DNA from: Verrucomicrobiota bacterium
Lineage (GTDB): Bacteria; Verrucomicrobiota; Verrucomicrobiia; Opitutales; Opitutaceae
Assembly: GCA_016222805.1 (NCBI GenBank)
Contig: JACRQG010000025.1
Span: 124,001-188,000 of the forward strand
Length of the DNA: 64,000 nucleotides
Direction: 5' to 3'
A model generated the notes under the pieces. It was not told the DNA's origin. It saw only the letters and a program-made list of their open reading frames with translations, and searched no databases. Each line of letters starts with the position of its first letter. Position 1 is the stretch's first letter. Shown piece by piece: positions 29,155-38,231 of the stretch. The position numbers and the translations under genes are program-made.

Positions 29155-30242
29155 GTGCGACAGGGCAGGATGATTTGGACCGACACGCCGCGCCCGGGTT
29201 CGCTGCGGAGCGACAGCTGGCCTTGGGCGCCGTAGATTTTCGCGAGGCGTTCGCGGGTGTTCGTGAGGCCGACGCCTTCCTTGGCCCGGCGCGTGCCGTC
29301 GCCGATTCCAGGACCGTCGTCTCGCACTTCGAGCAGCAGCCGGCCGGCTTCGACCCGGCCACTGATCTCGACGCGACCGGGGCCGGACTTCGGGGCGACG
29401 CCGTGGAGAATCGCGTTCTCCACGAGCGGCTGGAGAAGCAGGTTGGGGATGCGCGCCTCCATCGCCGCCGGCTCGATCGCGATGCCCACGCTCAGCCGGT
29501 CGGAGAAACGCATCTGCTGGATCTCGATGTACCGTTCGAGGAAGTCCATCTCCTGGCGCACCGTGACTTCGTGCACGCGGGTGTTGTCGAGCGACATGCG
29601 GAGCAGCGTGCTGAGCCGGGCGATGAGCGTCACCGCCTGGTCGTTCTTGTTCTCGCGGACCAGCACCGCGATCGTGTTGAGGGTGTTGAAGAGGAAATGC
29701 GGCCGCAGCTGCTCCCGCAGGGCCTTCAGCTCCGTCTCGACCAGGCGGGCCTCGAGCTGCACGGCCTTCAGCTCCTCGTTCTTGTAGCGCTGGTGGATCT
29801 CGAGCCCGTATCCAAAGGTGAGGACGCCCCAGTAGTACGCCATGTCGATCATGTTCCGGCCGTAGAAGCTCCGCCAGGCGGTCTGCCAGAAGTCATCCAC
29901 CGTCTCGTCCCAGAAGAGGAGATAGGACACCATCCGGCCGAGGTAGTAGGTGGCCATGACCACGAAGCTCATGCCCAGATGGAATCCCACGCCCCCCACC
30001 CAGCGCCCGCGACGGAGGGGCATCCGATCCCGCATCTTGAGGATGAGCGGAGCCATCAGCGCCCACATCACCGCGCGGCCGAACTGCGGCAGGGCGACCT
30101 CCACGAAATCCACGCCCCCCGGCCGCATCATCGCCCGGTTGTTGAAATAGACCTCCACGGACAACACGAAGCCGAGGAACAACCAGCCGGCCACGAGCAC
30201 GGCATAGCGGATCCACGGGTTGTGCATGATACGGGCGTTCAT
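29151..30242 (-). CDS. LytS/YehU-type membrane sensor histidine kinase
   Basis: 363 residues. Four membrane helices in the first 140 residues with no periplasmic sensor domain, then the His_kinase domain with LREQLRPHFLFNTLNTIAVL (His about 180) and a HATPase domain (LLLQPLVENAILHG, then RDDGPGIGDGT). This is the HPK7 kinase partner of LytTR regulators. Start at the ATG at 30242, 43 bp downstream of the first of three GCGACGAA repeats. The stop overlaps the response regulator start by four bases. Confidence 0.9.
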   Translation of the reverse strand: MNARIMHNPWIRYAVLVAGWLFLGFVLSVEVYFNNRAMMRPGGVDFVEVALPQFGRAVMWALMAPLILKMRDRMPLRRGRWVGGVGFHLGMSFVVMATYYLGRMVSYLLFWDETVDDFWQTAWRSFYGRNMIDMAYYWGVLTFGYGLEIHQRYKNEELKAVQLEARLVETELKALREQLRPHFLFNTLNTIAVLVRENKNDQAVTLIARLSTLLRMSLDNTRVHEVTVRQEMDFLERYIEIQQMRFSDRLSVGIAIEPAAMEARIPNLLLQPLVENAILHGVAPKSGPGRVEISGRVEAGRLLLEVRDDGPGIGDGTRRAKEGVGLTNTRERLAKIYGAQGQLSLRSEPGRGVSVQIILPCRT

Positions 30243-30284
30243 CCCCCTGTCATCGGAGCGATTCAAGCGGATAAAGCCGGCCTT

Positions 30285-30333
30285 GCGACGAACCGGCGGC
30301 TTTCCGCGACGAACTGCACCTGGCTGCGACGAA
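30285..30333 (-). promoter_or_regulatory. Triple GCGACGAA direct repeat upstream of the LytS/LytTR operon
   Basis: Three exact copies of GCGACGAA start at 30285, 30306 and 30326 (intervals 21 and 20 bp), between the glucokinase stop and the kinase start. Gene-strand reading gives TTCGTCGC, with GGTTCGTC in the first, one base from the AlgR box CCGTTCGTC. Two-helical-turn spacing fits LytTR dimers. A weak TTTATCC lies between the repeats and the ATG. Expected chance of three phased 8-mers is very low. Confidence 0.7.
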
Positions 30334-30377
30334 GCCCGCGCCACCGGTTTCGGGTCCGGGCCGCCGTCTTCCCCGGC

Positions 30378-31118
30378 TCAACCGAGGGTCTCGGCGGCCC
30401 ACCACGCCGCCCCGGCGATGCCGGCGCGGTTAAGCAGGCGGGCGGGCACCAGTCGGGCCCGGGGCCGGATATGGCGGAAGAACTTCTCGTGTTTGGAGCT
30501 CGCCCCGCCGCCGATGATAATCAGCTCGGGCCACATCAGGCGCTCGAGTTCGGCGATGAAGTCGTGCAACCGGTCGCCCCATTCCTCCCACGAAAGATCC
30601 TTCCGGTCGCGCGCCGCGGTCGAGACGTACTTCTCGGCGTCGCGCCCGCCCTTCCACGGGAAGTGACCGAATTCCAGCGGATATACCACCCCCTGGTACG
30701 CCAGGCACGTGCCCACCCCGGTGCCGAGGGTCAGAAAGAGCACCTTGCCCAGGAAGCCCCGGCCGGCCCCGAAGCGCATCTCCGCAACCGCCGCCGCCGC
30801 GGCGTCGTTGATCATCGCCACCCGGCATCCCGTCGCCCGGCCAAAGAGCCGCGCCGCATCGCAGCCGACAAAGCGCGGATGCAGGTTGGCCGCCGTCCGA
30901 ATCCGGGCCCCTTCGACCACTCCGGGAAAACCCACCCCCACGCGGCCCCGCCACTTGAAATGAGCCGTGATCTCGGCCGCGGCCTTGGCCAGCGCCGCCG
31001 GAGTCGTGCGCCGATCCACCTCGATCCGGTACCGTTCGGCCAGCAACCGGCCCGTCCGGGTGTCCACCGGCGCGCCCTTGATTGCCGAACCACCAATATC
31101 GATGCCGAGTGCCTTCAT
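30378..31118 (-). CDS. ppgK: Polyphosphate glucokinase (ROK family)
   Basis: 246 residues. The ATP/polyP loop GIDIGGSAIKG opens the protein, the ROK core GTGVGTCLAYQGVVYPLEFGH lies near 140-160, and the WKGGRDAEKYVS and WEEWGDRL segments are characteristic of polyphosphate-dependent glucokinases rather than other ROK kinases. It phosphorylates glucose using polyphosphate, preferably, or ATP. The zinc-binding Cys motif of ROK repressors is absent. Same strand, 135 bp upstream of the kinase operon. Confidence 0.9.
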   Translation of the reverse strand: MKALGIDIGGSAIKGAPVDTRTGRLLAERYRIEVDRRTTPAALAKAAAEITAHFKWRGRVGVGFPGVVEGARIRTAANLHPRFVGCDAARLFGRATGCRVAMINDAAAAAVAEMRFGAGRGFLGKVLFLTLGTGVGTCLAYQGVVYPLEFGHFPWKGGRDAEKYVSTAARDRKDLSWEEWGDRLHDFIAELERLMWPELIIIGGGASSKHEKFFRHIRPRARLVPARLLNRAGIAGAAWWAAETLG

Positions 31119-31233
31119 GGGGGTACGACTAACAAAACCCGGGCGATTCCGTTGGCAACCCGGCGTTGCAGCTCCCCGCTCCGATTATCCCGGCCAGCAT
31201 CCCCCGCAGGCGAAGCCTCCGCGAGCGTCGCGT

Positions 31234-33318
31234 TCACCGGCCCGCCAATCCCAGCTCCGCGATCGCCGCCGGGGCGTCCGCCAGCGTGTGCAGGACGACC
31301 AAACGGACAAAGCGAGCCTGCGGTGAACCCGACAGCGTCAGGGTCTGCGCCACGGGATTCGCCTGCAGATTTCCGAACTCCCCCCGCGCGACCGTGCTCC
31401 AGTTCCGGCCATCGAGGCTCACGCGGACCTCGCAGCGATCCACCGCCCCGATCCCGTCGGCGGGCGGCTGGTACTCGAGGGAACCGACGGACGCCGCTTC
31501 GCCCAGATCCAGCGTCACCTCCAGCGGCCCCGGAGCGGCGGCGCGCCAGACCGTCGCCGGTGCTTCATCGATCATCTGCCGTGCCGGGTTCTTGCGGCTG
31601 GCATCCGCCACCGAGGTCTGGATCTTCCAACGGCCCTTGGTGAACCCGAACCGGCGAACGGCCACCTCGCCCACCCCGCCCTCGCCGCCCGCGATCACCC
31701 TCGCCTTCACCACCCCGCCGCGCGGCAACGGGAACGGGGCCGCATAGACCGCCGCCGCGGCGGTGGGCTCACTGCCATCCGTGGTGTACCGCACGTCGGC
31801 CGCCGCCGTGCTCGCATGCAATGCCACCATCCCCTGCCGGTTCCGGACGATGGCCGGCGGATCCAGCCGCAGCGGCTCGGCGTACAGCCCGAATTCGGCG
31901 ATCGCCGGCGCCGCGGCCGCCCGCGTGATCCGAAGCCTCACCCTCGTCGTCAACGTCCGAGGCCCCCGCAGGAGCCGGCGGTTGCCGATGCTCGTTCCCG
32001 ATCCAAACTCCACCCAGCCGCCCCCGCGCCAGGTTTCGACGGTGAACGCCTCCACCCGCTGGCCGAGCGGAAGGTGCTCCCGCAGGTCGATCACACTGAC
32101 CACCGTCTCGCGCCCGAGATCGATGACGAGTTCCGGGGTCGTCACTTCGTCGCCGGTCGTCCAATACGACGCGCGGTCCCCGTCGACCGCCCGCGCGGCG
32201 GTGAACCCTCCGCCGGGTCGCTCGTGGCTCGCCGTCACCCGGGCGCCACGGGCGAGATTCACCGCGAACGTCTCGTCGAGCAGCCGGCGAAAGCCACGCA
32301 GCGCCCGAACGTCGTTCTCGTGAATCCGACCCCGCCGATCCGGAGGCAGGTTGAGGTTGAGGCAGGCTCCGCGCCCGACCGACTTGAAATAGATGTCGAG
32401 GAGCTGGGCGGGCGATTTCACCGCCTCATCCTCGCCGGCGTGGTAAAACCAGCCGGGGCGGATTGACACGTCGCACTCGGCCGGGAGCCACTGGGTGCCG
32501 GGACGCTCGCCGGAGTTGAGGCCGGCCGAGCCGCCGCCGGGGTACCGATTGGGCTTCGTCATGTCGAGGGTAGCCCAGCAGGTTTCGCCCGCGATACCCT
32601 GTTCGTTGCCCACCCATCGAAAGTCCGGTCCGGCATCGCTGAACATCGAGGCCATCGGCTGCAGCTCCCGCACGATCGCCCAAGTGCCCGGCCAGTCGTA
32701 GTACGTACGGTTGTCGATGTTCCGCCGCTCGTTCGCTCCGCCGTAAAAGCCATCGCCGCCATTGGCGCCGTCGAACCAGACGGTGAAGAGCGGGCCGTAG
32801 TTCGTCAGCAGTTCGCGCAGTTGGTGGCGGTAGTACTCGAGGTACGCCGGCCGGCCGTAGTCCGGGTGGTTTCGATCCCACGGGGAAAGGTAGACGCCGA
32901 ATTTGATCCCCGCCCGCCGGCACGCCTCCGCCATTTCCCGCACGACGTCGCCCCGGCCGCCCCGCCACGGCGCGTGTTTCACCGAGTGTTCCGTGTAACG
33001 CGACGGCCAGAGGCAAAACCCGTCGTGGTGCTTGGCGGTCAGAATCAGGCCGCGCATGCCGGCGTCGCGCGCCGTGCGGGCAATCTGATCCGCGTCGAAG
33101 TCGGTCGGATTGAAGATCGCCGGACTCTCGTCGCCATAACCCCACTCCCGATCCGTGAAGGTGTTCACGGTGAAATGCACAAAGCCGTAGAACTCCATCT
33201 CGTGCCAGGCGAGCTGGCGCGGCGACGGCAACGGGCCATAGGGCGCCGGAGGTTGGGCGGCCACCGCGAGGGCGGTCGCGACCAGACAGTAAACTACGAG
33301 CGAGTTGAAACGAAGCAT
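31234..33318 (-). CDS. Secreted alpha-L-fucosidase (GH29) with sugar-binding domains
   Basis: 694 residues with a signal peptide (1-21). The GH29 barrel (about 30-340) has TAKHHDGFCLW (96-104), and TVWFDGANGGD with the nucleophile Asp183. C-terminally it has an F5/8-type (discoidin/CBM32-like) domain (about 355-480), a chitobiase-type C-terminal module (about 485-560, VRYTTDGSEPT) and a second F5/8-type domain (about 565-694). It would cleave terminal fucose from polysaccharides or glycans. Divergent from the SGNH gene 105 bp away. Confidence 0.9.
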   Translation of the reverse strand: MLRFNSLVVYCLVATALAVAAQPPAPYGPLPSPRQLAWHEMEFYGFVHFTVNTFTDREWGYGDESPAIFNPTDFDADQIARTARDAGMRGLILTAKHHDGFCLWPSRYTEHSVKHAPWRGGRGDVVREMAEACRRAGIKFGVYLSPWDRNHPDYGRPAYLEYYRHQLRELLTNYGPLFTVWFDGANGGDGFYGGANERRNIDNRTYYDWPGTWAIVRELQPMASMFSDAGPDFRWVGNEQGIAGETCWATLDMTKPNRYPGGGSAGLNSGERPGTQWLPAECDVSIRPGWFYHAGEDEAVKSPAQLLDIYFKSVGRGACLNLNLPPDRRGRIHENDVRALRGFRRLLDETFAVNLARGARVTASHERPGGGFTAARAVDGDRASYWTTGDEVTTPELVIDLGRETVVSVIDLREHLPLGQRVEAFTVETWRGGGWVEFGSGTSIGNRRLLRGPRTLTTRVRLRITRAAAAPAIAEFGLYAEPLRLDPPAIVRNRQGMVALHASTAAADVRYTTDGSEPTAAAAVYAAPFPLPRGGVVKARVIAGGEGGVGEVAVRRFGFTKGRWKIQTSVADASRKNPARQMIDEAPATVWRAAAPGPLEVTLDLGEAASVGSLEYQPPADGIGAVDRCEVRVSLDGRNWSTVARGEFGNLQANPVAQTLTLSGSPQARFVRLVVLHTLADAPAAIAELGLAGR

Positions 33319-33423
33319 GACGGCGATGGACGGGCACCAGCGTGGACCCGTCCTTCGCGGAGGTCACGGACGATTGGTCCAAACGGTTCGACAATCCCAC
33401 GCGCGGCGCACCAGGCTGGCGGC

Positions 33424-34719
33424 GTGAAACTCCGCTGCTGCCTCCTGGGCCTGCTACTTGGCGCGGTCCTTCCCACCCGTGCCGCCGAACCCGACTTCCC
33501 GCTGGTAACCGCGCAGGAATGCCGGCCGCGGCTAGGCTGGCCCAACTTCCTGGCCAAGGCGGCCACGCCCGGCGCCGAGGTGAAGGTCGCCTACTTTGGC
33601 GGCTCGATCACCGCGCAGGCGGGCTGGCGGCCAAAGAGCCTCGCCTATTTCCAACGCACCTTCCCGACCGCGAAGTTCTCCGAAATCCACGCAGCGATCG
33701 GCGGCACCGGATCCGACCTCGGCGTGCACCGGGTGAAGGCGGACGTCATCGACCACCGGCCGGACCTCGTGTTGGTGGAGTTCGCCGTCAACGACGGCGG
33801 CGCCGCCCCGGAGCAGATCCTCCGCTGCATCGAGGGCATCGTGCGCCAGATCCGGCGGGCCGCTCCGCGGTGCGACATCGGATTCGTCTACACCCTGACG
33901 GAGGCGCTGTCCGCCCCGATGCTGGAAGGCAACTTCCAGCGCTCGGCCAGCGCGATGGAACGCATCGCGGATCACTACGGCCTGCCCACGGTCCACCTCG
34001 CGATGGAGGTGGCGCAACTCGCCAAGGCCGGCCGGTTGATCTGGAGGGCGCCGCTCCCGAAGACCGAGTCGGAGCGCGCGGCCCTGGGCGACAAGTTCGT
34101 CTTTGCCCCGGATGCGGTGCATCCCCATCCGGAGACCGGCCACGAACTGTACCTGCAGGCCATCGTGCGATCGCTGCCGGCGATCCGGACGGCCTCCGGC
34201 CCGCCCGTCCCGTACACCCTGCCCGCGCCTCACACGCCGGCAAACTACGAGCGGGCGCAGTTGGTGCCCATCACCGCCGCCAAACTCTCCCCCGAAGTGA
34301 CGGCCCTGGATGTCCGCACCGACACGATTGGGAAACGCTTTGCCAACCGGCTCCCGGCTCTGCACCGCGCAGCGACGGCCGGGGCGAAACTCTCCTTCCG
34401 CTTCCGCGGCACGCGCTGCGCGATCTACGACGTCATCGGGCCCGACGGAGGCCAGGTGCGCGTGACGCTCGACGATCGGCCGCCAGAGGTGCGCCCGCGC
34501 TTCGACGCCTATTGCACGTACCACCGCTTGAGCACGTTCCTGATCGGCTCCGACCTGGCGGATGCCGTGCACACTGTGACGATCGAGTTGCTGCCGGATC
34601 CGCCCGACAAGGCGAAGATTCTCGCGCAACGGAACCAAAAGATCGACGATCCGGCCAAGTACGCCGGCCTCACCTTCACCCCCGGCGCCATCCTGCTCGT
34701 GGGCGAAATCGTGCCGTAA
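33424..34719 (+). CDS. Secreted SGNH-hydrolase family protein
   Basis: 431 residues from a GTG start with a signal peptide (about 1-20). SGNH blocks are present: YFGGSITAQAG with Ser61 in block I, a Gly in GGTGSDLG (block II), Asn in FAVNDGG (block III) and the DAVHP motif with Asp230 and His233 (block V). A beta-rich C-terminal domain (about 290-430) follows, possibly carbohydrate-binding. The likely role is removal of acetyl or similar ester groups from polysaccharides. It ends 18 bp before the convergent oxidoreductase. Confidence 0.85.
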   Translation: MKLRCCLLGLLLGAVLPTRAAEPDFPLVTAQECRPRLGWPNFLAKAATPGAEVKVAYFGGSITAQAGWRPKSLAYFQRTFPTAKFSEIHAAIGGTGSDLGVHRVKADVIDHRPDLVLVEFAVNDGGAAPEQILRCIEGIVRQIRRAAPRCDIGFVYTLTEALSAPMLEGNFQRSASAMERIADHYGLPTVHLAMEVAQLAKAGRLIWRAPLPKTESERAALGDKFVFAPDAVHPHPETGHELYLQAIVRSLPAIRTASGPPVPYTLPAPHTPANYERAQLVPITAAKLSPEVTALDVRTDTIGKRFANRLPALHRAATAGAKLSFRFRGTRCAIYDVIGPDGGQVRVTLDDRPPEVRPRFDAYCTYHRLSTFLIGSDLADAVHTVTIELLPDPPDKAKILAQRNQKIDDPAKYAGLTFTPGAILLVGEIVP

Positions 34720-34737
34720 CGTTTCGCGCCACCCGGG

Positions 34738-36180
34738 CTACAGGGTCCAGCCGTTCTGGAAGGAGGCGCGCAGGTACGGGTTCGCCGCTTCCTCATTGGT
34801 GAAGCGCCCGGCCCGGGCGTCCCAGGCGAGCGGCTTCCCGGTGCGGATCGCGATGTTGCCTAGCAGGACGGCCTCAGTGAGCAAGGCCGCCCACTCGAAG
34901 TGGCAGCCCGCGCGCTCCCCTCCCCGGCACGCCTGGTGAAATTCCTCCCACACTCCGCCGCGCCGCGGCAGCGTCCGGGGCAGAGACTCGAACTTCGCCG
35001 CCAGGGTGGGTTCGAGGATCTTCGGCCCGAGCATCGCGCCTCGGCTCCCGAGGTAGAGGACGCCATCGGTGGGCATCGGACGATCGCCGATCCCGGCCGG
35101 TGGAGGCGGCTGCAGTCCGCCGTCATACCACACGAGCCGCACCGGCGGTCGTTCTCCGCGGGCCGGAAAATCGTAGGTGACGCACGAGGCGAGTGGCGCG
35201 GTCTCGGCCGTCACCTTGGTCGATGAGGCCTGAATCCGGACCGGATGATCCAATTGCAGGGCCCGGAACGGCGTGTTGAAGAAATGGCAACCCATGTCGC
35301 CCAGCGCGCCGGTCCCGAAATCCCACCATCCCCGGAAATTCCACGGGTGATACACACCGCGCTGGCCCGGTTTTCTTCCGGCCGGAAGCTTCACGTGATG
35401 CACCGCGGCGTCGTCGTCCGCCCAGCGCGCCTTGAACGGGCGTTTGGCCGCGGGACCCAGCCAGAGGTTCCAATCGAATGTCCCCGGCACCGGGTCCTCG
35501 CCGGCCGGCCGTTGCATGCCCTGCGGCCAGAGCGGCCGGTCGGACCAGATGTGCACCTCGCGCACGTCGCCGATCGCCCCGGCCTGAATCAACTCGCAGG
35601 TGCGGCAGGCTGCCTCACTGGTATTGGGTGAGGCCGTCACCTGGGTTGCCACGCCCGCCCTGACGGCCTCCGCCACCACGGCACGGCATTCCTCAATCGT
35701 CCGCGTCAGCGGTTTGACGCAGCACACGTGCTTGCCCTTCCGCAGTGCAGCCAGAGTCACGATCGCGTGGGTGTGATCCGGCGTGCCGACATAGACCGCG
35801 CGGATCCGCTGGTCCTCCTTCTCCAGCATCTCACGAAAGTCGCGGTAGCGGCGCGCCTGCGGCCAAAAGTCGAAGGCCTTCTTCGCGTAGACCTCGTCGA
35901 CATCACAGAGCGCCGCGATGTCAAATCCCGCCCGCTGCAGTTCCTTAAGCTGGCTGAACCCCACGCCGCCGACCCCGACGGCGCCCAGCACCACGCGCTC
36001 CGCCGGCGGAACGGTACTGGCGATCGACGTCCAGTCTGCCCTGGCCGTCGCCGCCCGCAGGCTTCCCGGCAGGGCCACCGAAGCCCCGGCGACCGAGGCG
36101 GTGCGAAGAAAGTCGCGGCGGGAGAGTGGTTCGTCAGCCACGGGAGGGGCGATGTTCAACACCGGTCGGGGAGCATTCAT
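34738..36180 (-). CDS. Tat-exported Gfo/Idh/MocA-family oxidoreductase (1)
   Basis: 480 residues. A Tat signal (SRRDFLRTASVAGASVALPG) starts at about residue 19. The Rossmann domain begins VVLGAVGVGGVGFSQLKEL, with the nicotinamide region VYVGTPDHTHAIVTLAALR and the catalytic Lys region CVKPLTRTIEECR. The C-terminal domain contains HPWNFRGWWDFGTGALGDMG. Family members act on sugars or inositols; exported forms are common in Verrucomicrobiota and Planctomycetes and often lie near glycan-degrading genes, as here. Confidence 0.88.
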   Translation of the reverse strand: MNAPRPVLNIAPPVADEPLSRRDFLRTASVAGASVALPGSLRAATARADWTSIASTVPPAERVVLGAVGVGGVGFSQLKELQRAGFDIAALCDVDEVYAKKAFDFWPQARRYRDFREMLEKEDQRIRAVYVGTPDHTHAIVTLAALRKGKHVCCVKPLTRTIEECRAVVAEAVRAGVATQVTASPNTSEAACRTCELIQAGAIGDVREVHIWSDRPLWPQGMQRPAGEDPVPGTFDWNLWLGPAAKRPFKARWADDDAAVHHVKLPAGRKPGQRGVYHPWNFRGWWDFGTGALGDMGCHFFNTPFRALQLDHPVRIQASSTKVTAETAPLASCVTYDFPARGERPPVRLVWYDGGLQPPPPAGIGDRPMPTDGVLYLGSRGAMLGPKILEPTLAAKFESLPRTLPRRGGVWEEFHQACRGGERAGCHFEWAALLTEAVLLGNIAIRTGKPLAWDARAGRFTNEEAANPYLRASFQNGWTL

Positions 36181-36366
36181 GGTCTGCACCGGAGGCAGGT
36201 ACCACCTTCCGGCTCCGGTACCATGTACTCGTCCGATTCGGATGGGAACCGCATTCTCCACTCGCCGCGATCGGTGGAAGGACCCTCCGTCGCACCGGAA
36301 TTGGAGGTTGTCCGAGTTCCGAACATGCGTCCTGCCTCCTGCCTTTGTCCCAACCGACGGCCTCGG

Positions 36367-37929
36367 CTACTTGGTCGGCAGGGCGACAAGGATGCCGTCG
36401 AAACCCGCGGCGATGACCTTGCCGTCCACTAGCGCAAGCGTGCCCGCATAACCGCCGAAGGCTCCCACCACCGGCTGGGGTGCAGCGAGCCACCACTTCA
36501 CGGCCCCGGTCCGACGATCCATCGCCATCAGCCCGCCGCGATGCTCGATGACGGTTCCGGGGACATTCTGCGACACCGTGCCGGTGAAAACCGTGTCGTC
36601 GGTGAGGAGCGGCGAACCCCAATTCATGCCGGGCACCTCGGTGGCCCACTTCGCCCGTCCCGCCGCCGGGTCGATGGCCGTCACGCGGCGGTAGTCGGAC
36701 GCACCGACGTAAACTAGGCCGTCGCGGACCACCGGCGTCGATTCGATCCACGAGAACCAGTAGGAAAACCGCCAGGCAATGCCGCCATCGGCGAGGTTGA
36801 AGGCGTAGAGTTGGTAGTCGCGGCTGCCGACGATGACCTTGCCTCCCACCACGACTGGCGTCGTCACCACGCCGCCCCCGGTCTTGGCGCGCAACGTCTC
36901 CTCGCGCGTCCGGCGGTGGAGGAAAACCACCGAACCATCCATCGTGCCGAAGGTCAGGGTATCGGCTTCGTAGAGACCTACGCCGGAATAGACCGGGGCC
37001 CGGGCGTCATGCCGCCAGAGTCTGGCTCCGGTCGCCGCATCGAGGGCATAGAGGCCCCCATCGCTCGATCCGACGTAGAGAACCCCATCCAGGAGCAGCG
37101 GATAGGCCGCCCGATGGTTGAAAGTCGGGTTTTCGGACGACGGCCGGCCGGCGAGGTTCTCGTCATGCAGCGCGACGCTCCAGCGCTCTATGCCGCGCGC
37201 CCGATCCAGGGCGACGAGCGCGGGCCGCGTATCGACGAAATAGACCGAGTTCCCGCCCACGACCGCCCGGCCGTCGATGCCGGCCGGACCGGTCCACGTC
37301 CAGCGGCCCTTGCCGTCGGCAGCGTTCACGGCATGGAACTTGCCGGCACTCGTGCCGATATAGACAATGCCATCGGCGGCGACGGGCGGCGCCCAAGTAC
37401 CAGCCCCCATCGCGAACGACCAGAGCGGGTCCGGAGCCGCCGGGTGCTGCGGCGCCGCGGGCTTCGGGCCGAAGGAACCGCCGCGGGTCAGCTGCAACGG
37501 CAGCCGGCCGTTCCCAAAAGTCCCGGTGAGTGCATCGCCATCGAGGCGCAGGATGAGGTTGAAAGTAGGTTTGATCTGATAGCCCCCGGCCGAGTCCCGC
37601 TCCACGGGAATCCCAAACGGAAACCCGTAGGTGAACATAGCCGGGAAATACAGTCTCCCCAGCACCAGGCTCCCGCGCTCGGAGCGGGCGAACTCAAATC
37701 CGATCGTGGCATCCCCGCCCTGGGGCGCAGAAATCTTCCCCAACCAGACGCCTTCGATGGGATCGCGATCCCGGACCGGCGCACCGCCCGAATTCGGCGC
37801 AGCCGACGCGGAGGGGGGGGCGGGTTGCGCCAGCACCCCAAGGACACAGCCGAGGAGGACCAGCAGGCAGCCTACCCTCCTGACGGCCGGACGGCCAGGG
37901 GCCTGGACTACGGTCGGGTCGTTACCCAT
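36367..37929 (-). CDS. PQQ-binding-like beta-propeller protein
   Basis: 520 residues with a membrane/signal segment at about 20-35. Repeats of the type VYIGTSAGKFHAVNAADGKGRW, LYVGSSDGGLYALDAATGARLW and VYVGASDYRRVTAIDPAAGRAKW recur every 40-50 residues, the W-motif of PQQ-type propellers. No dehydrogenase Cys-Cys or calcium-ligand site can be seen, so it is better viewed as a secreted propeller than as an alcohol dehydrogenase. Residues 60-160 form a beta domain of unknown type. Start at 37929. Confidence 0.8.
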   Translation of the reverse strand: MGNDPTVVQAPGRPAVRRVGCLLVLLGCVLGVLAQPAPPSASAAPNSGGAPVRDRDPIEGVWLGKISAPQGGDATIGFEFARSERGSLVLGRLYFPAMFTYGFPFGIPVERDSAGGYQIKPTFNLILRLDGDALTGTFGNGRLPLQLTRGGSFGPKPAAPQHPAAPDPLWSFAMGAGTWAPPVAADGIVYIGTSAGKFHAVNAADGKGRWTWTGPAGIDGRAVVGGNSVYFVDTRPALVALDRARGIERWSVALHDENLAGRPSSENPTFNHRAAYPLLLDGVLYVGSSDGGLYALDAATGARLWRHDARAPVYSGVGLYEADTLTFGTMDGSVVFLHRRTREETLRAKTGGGVVTTPVVVGGKVIVGSRDYQLYAFNLADGGIAWRFSYWFSWIESTPVVRDGLVYVGASDYRRVTAIDPAAGRAKWATEVPGMNWGSPLLTDDTVFTGTVSQNVPGTVIEHRGGLMAMDRRTGAVKWWLAAPQPVVGAFGGYAGTLALVDGKVIAAGFDGILVALPTK

Positions 37930-38231
37930 GCGACGGTGCTGGGGGCACACCCTCTCCCGGACACGACCGCCGGATCGCAAACGGACTGAACCTGCGTACC
38001 CTTCGGGAGCGCGCCGCCGGATGGGTGGCCGTGATCGCAATGGTGGTGGAGAAGCGGCTCGTGTGGCGCAGGACCATCATCAGGTTCTGGCAGGAAAAAC
38101 CGGTGCAGGCCAATCCAACGTCCATATAACCGCCGGCCAACCGCAGCCTGACCGCGTCTCGGCCGATTCTCCCGCTGCACCGGCCGGGCCATCCGCCTGG
38201 GTCCGCGATGGCGGCCCAGGCGGCGACCGGC
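37930..38231. other. Intergenic region, 302 bp
   Basis: Holds the presumed promoter of the propeller gene and the end region of TonB receptor 2. A 9-bp inverted repeat (38193-38201 with 38215-38223) lies just below the receptor stop. Otherwise nothing was recognised; no tRNA-like structure. Confidence 0.4.
38193..38223 (-). terminator. Hairpin downstream of TonB receptor 2
   Basis: Perfect 9-bp stem CCGCCTGGG/CCCAGGCGG with a 13-base loop, nine bases past the receptor stop on the minus strand. No T-run follows, so intrinsic termination is uncertain. Confidence 0.4.

Noticed and set aside
33400-33426. Possible tRNA T-loop (GGTTCGAC) near the SGNH gene.
   Set aside because: No acceptor stem, D-arm or anticodon arm can be folded around it.
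36367-37929. Calling the propeller a PQQ-dependent alcohol dehydrogenase.
   Set aside because: No adjacent Cys pair or calcium-binding residues visible; only the propeller repeats are supported.
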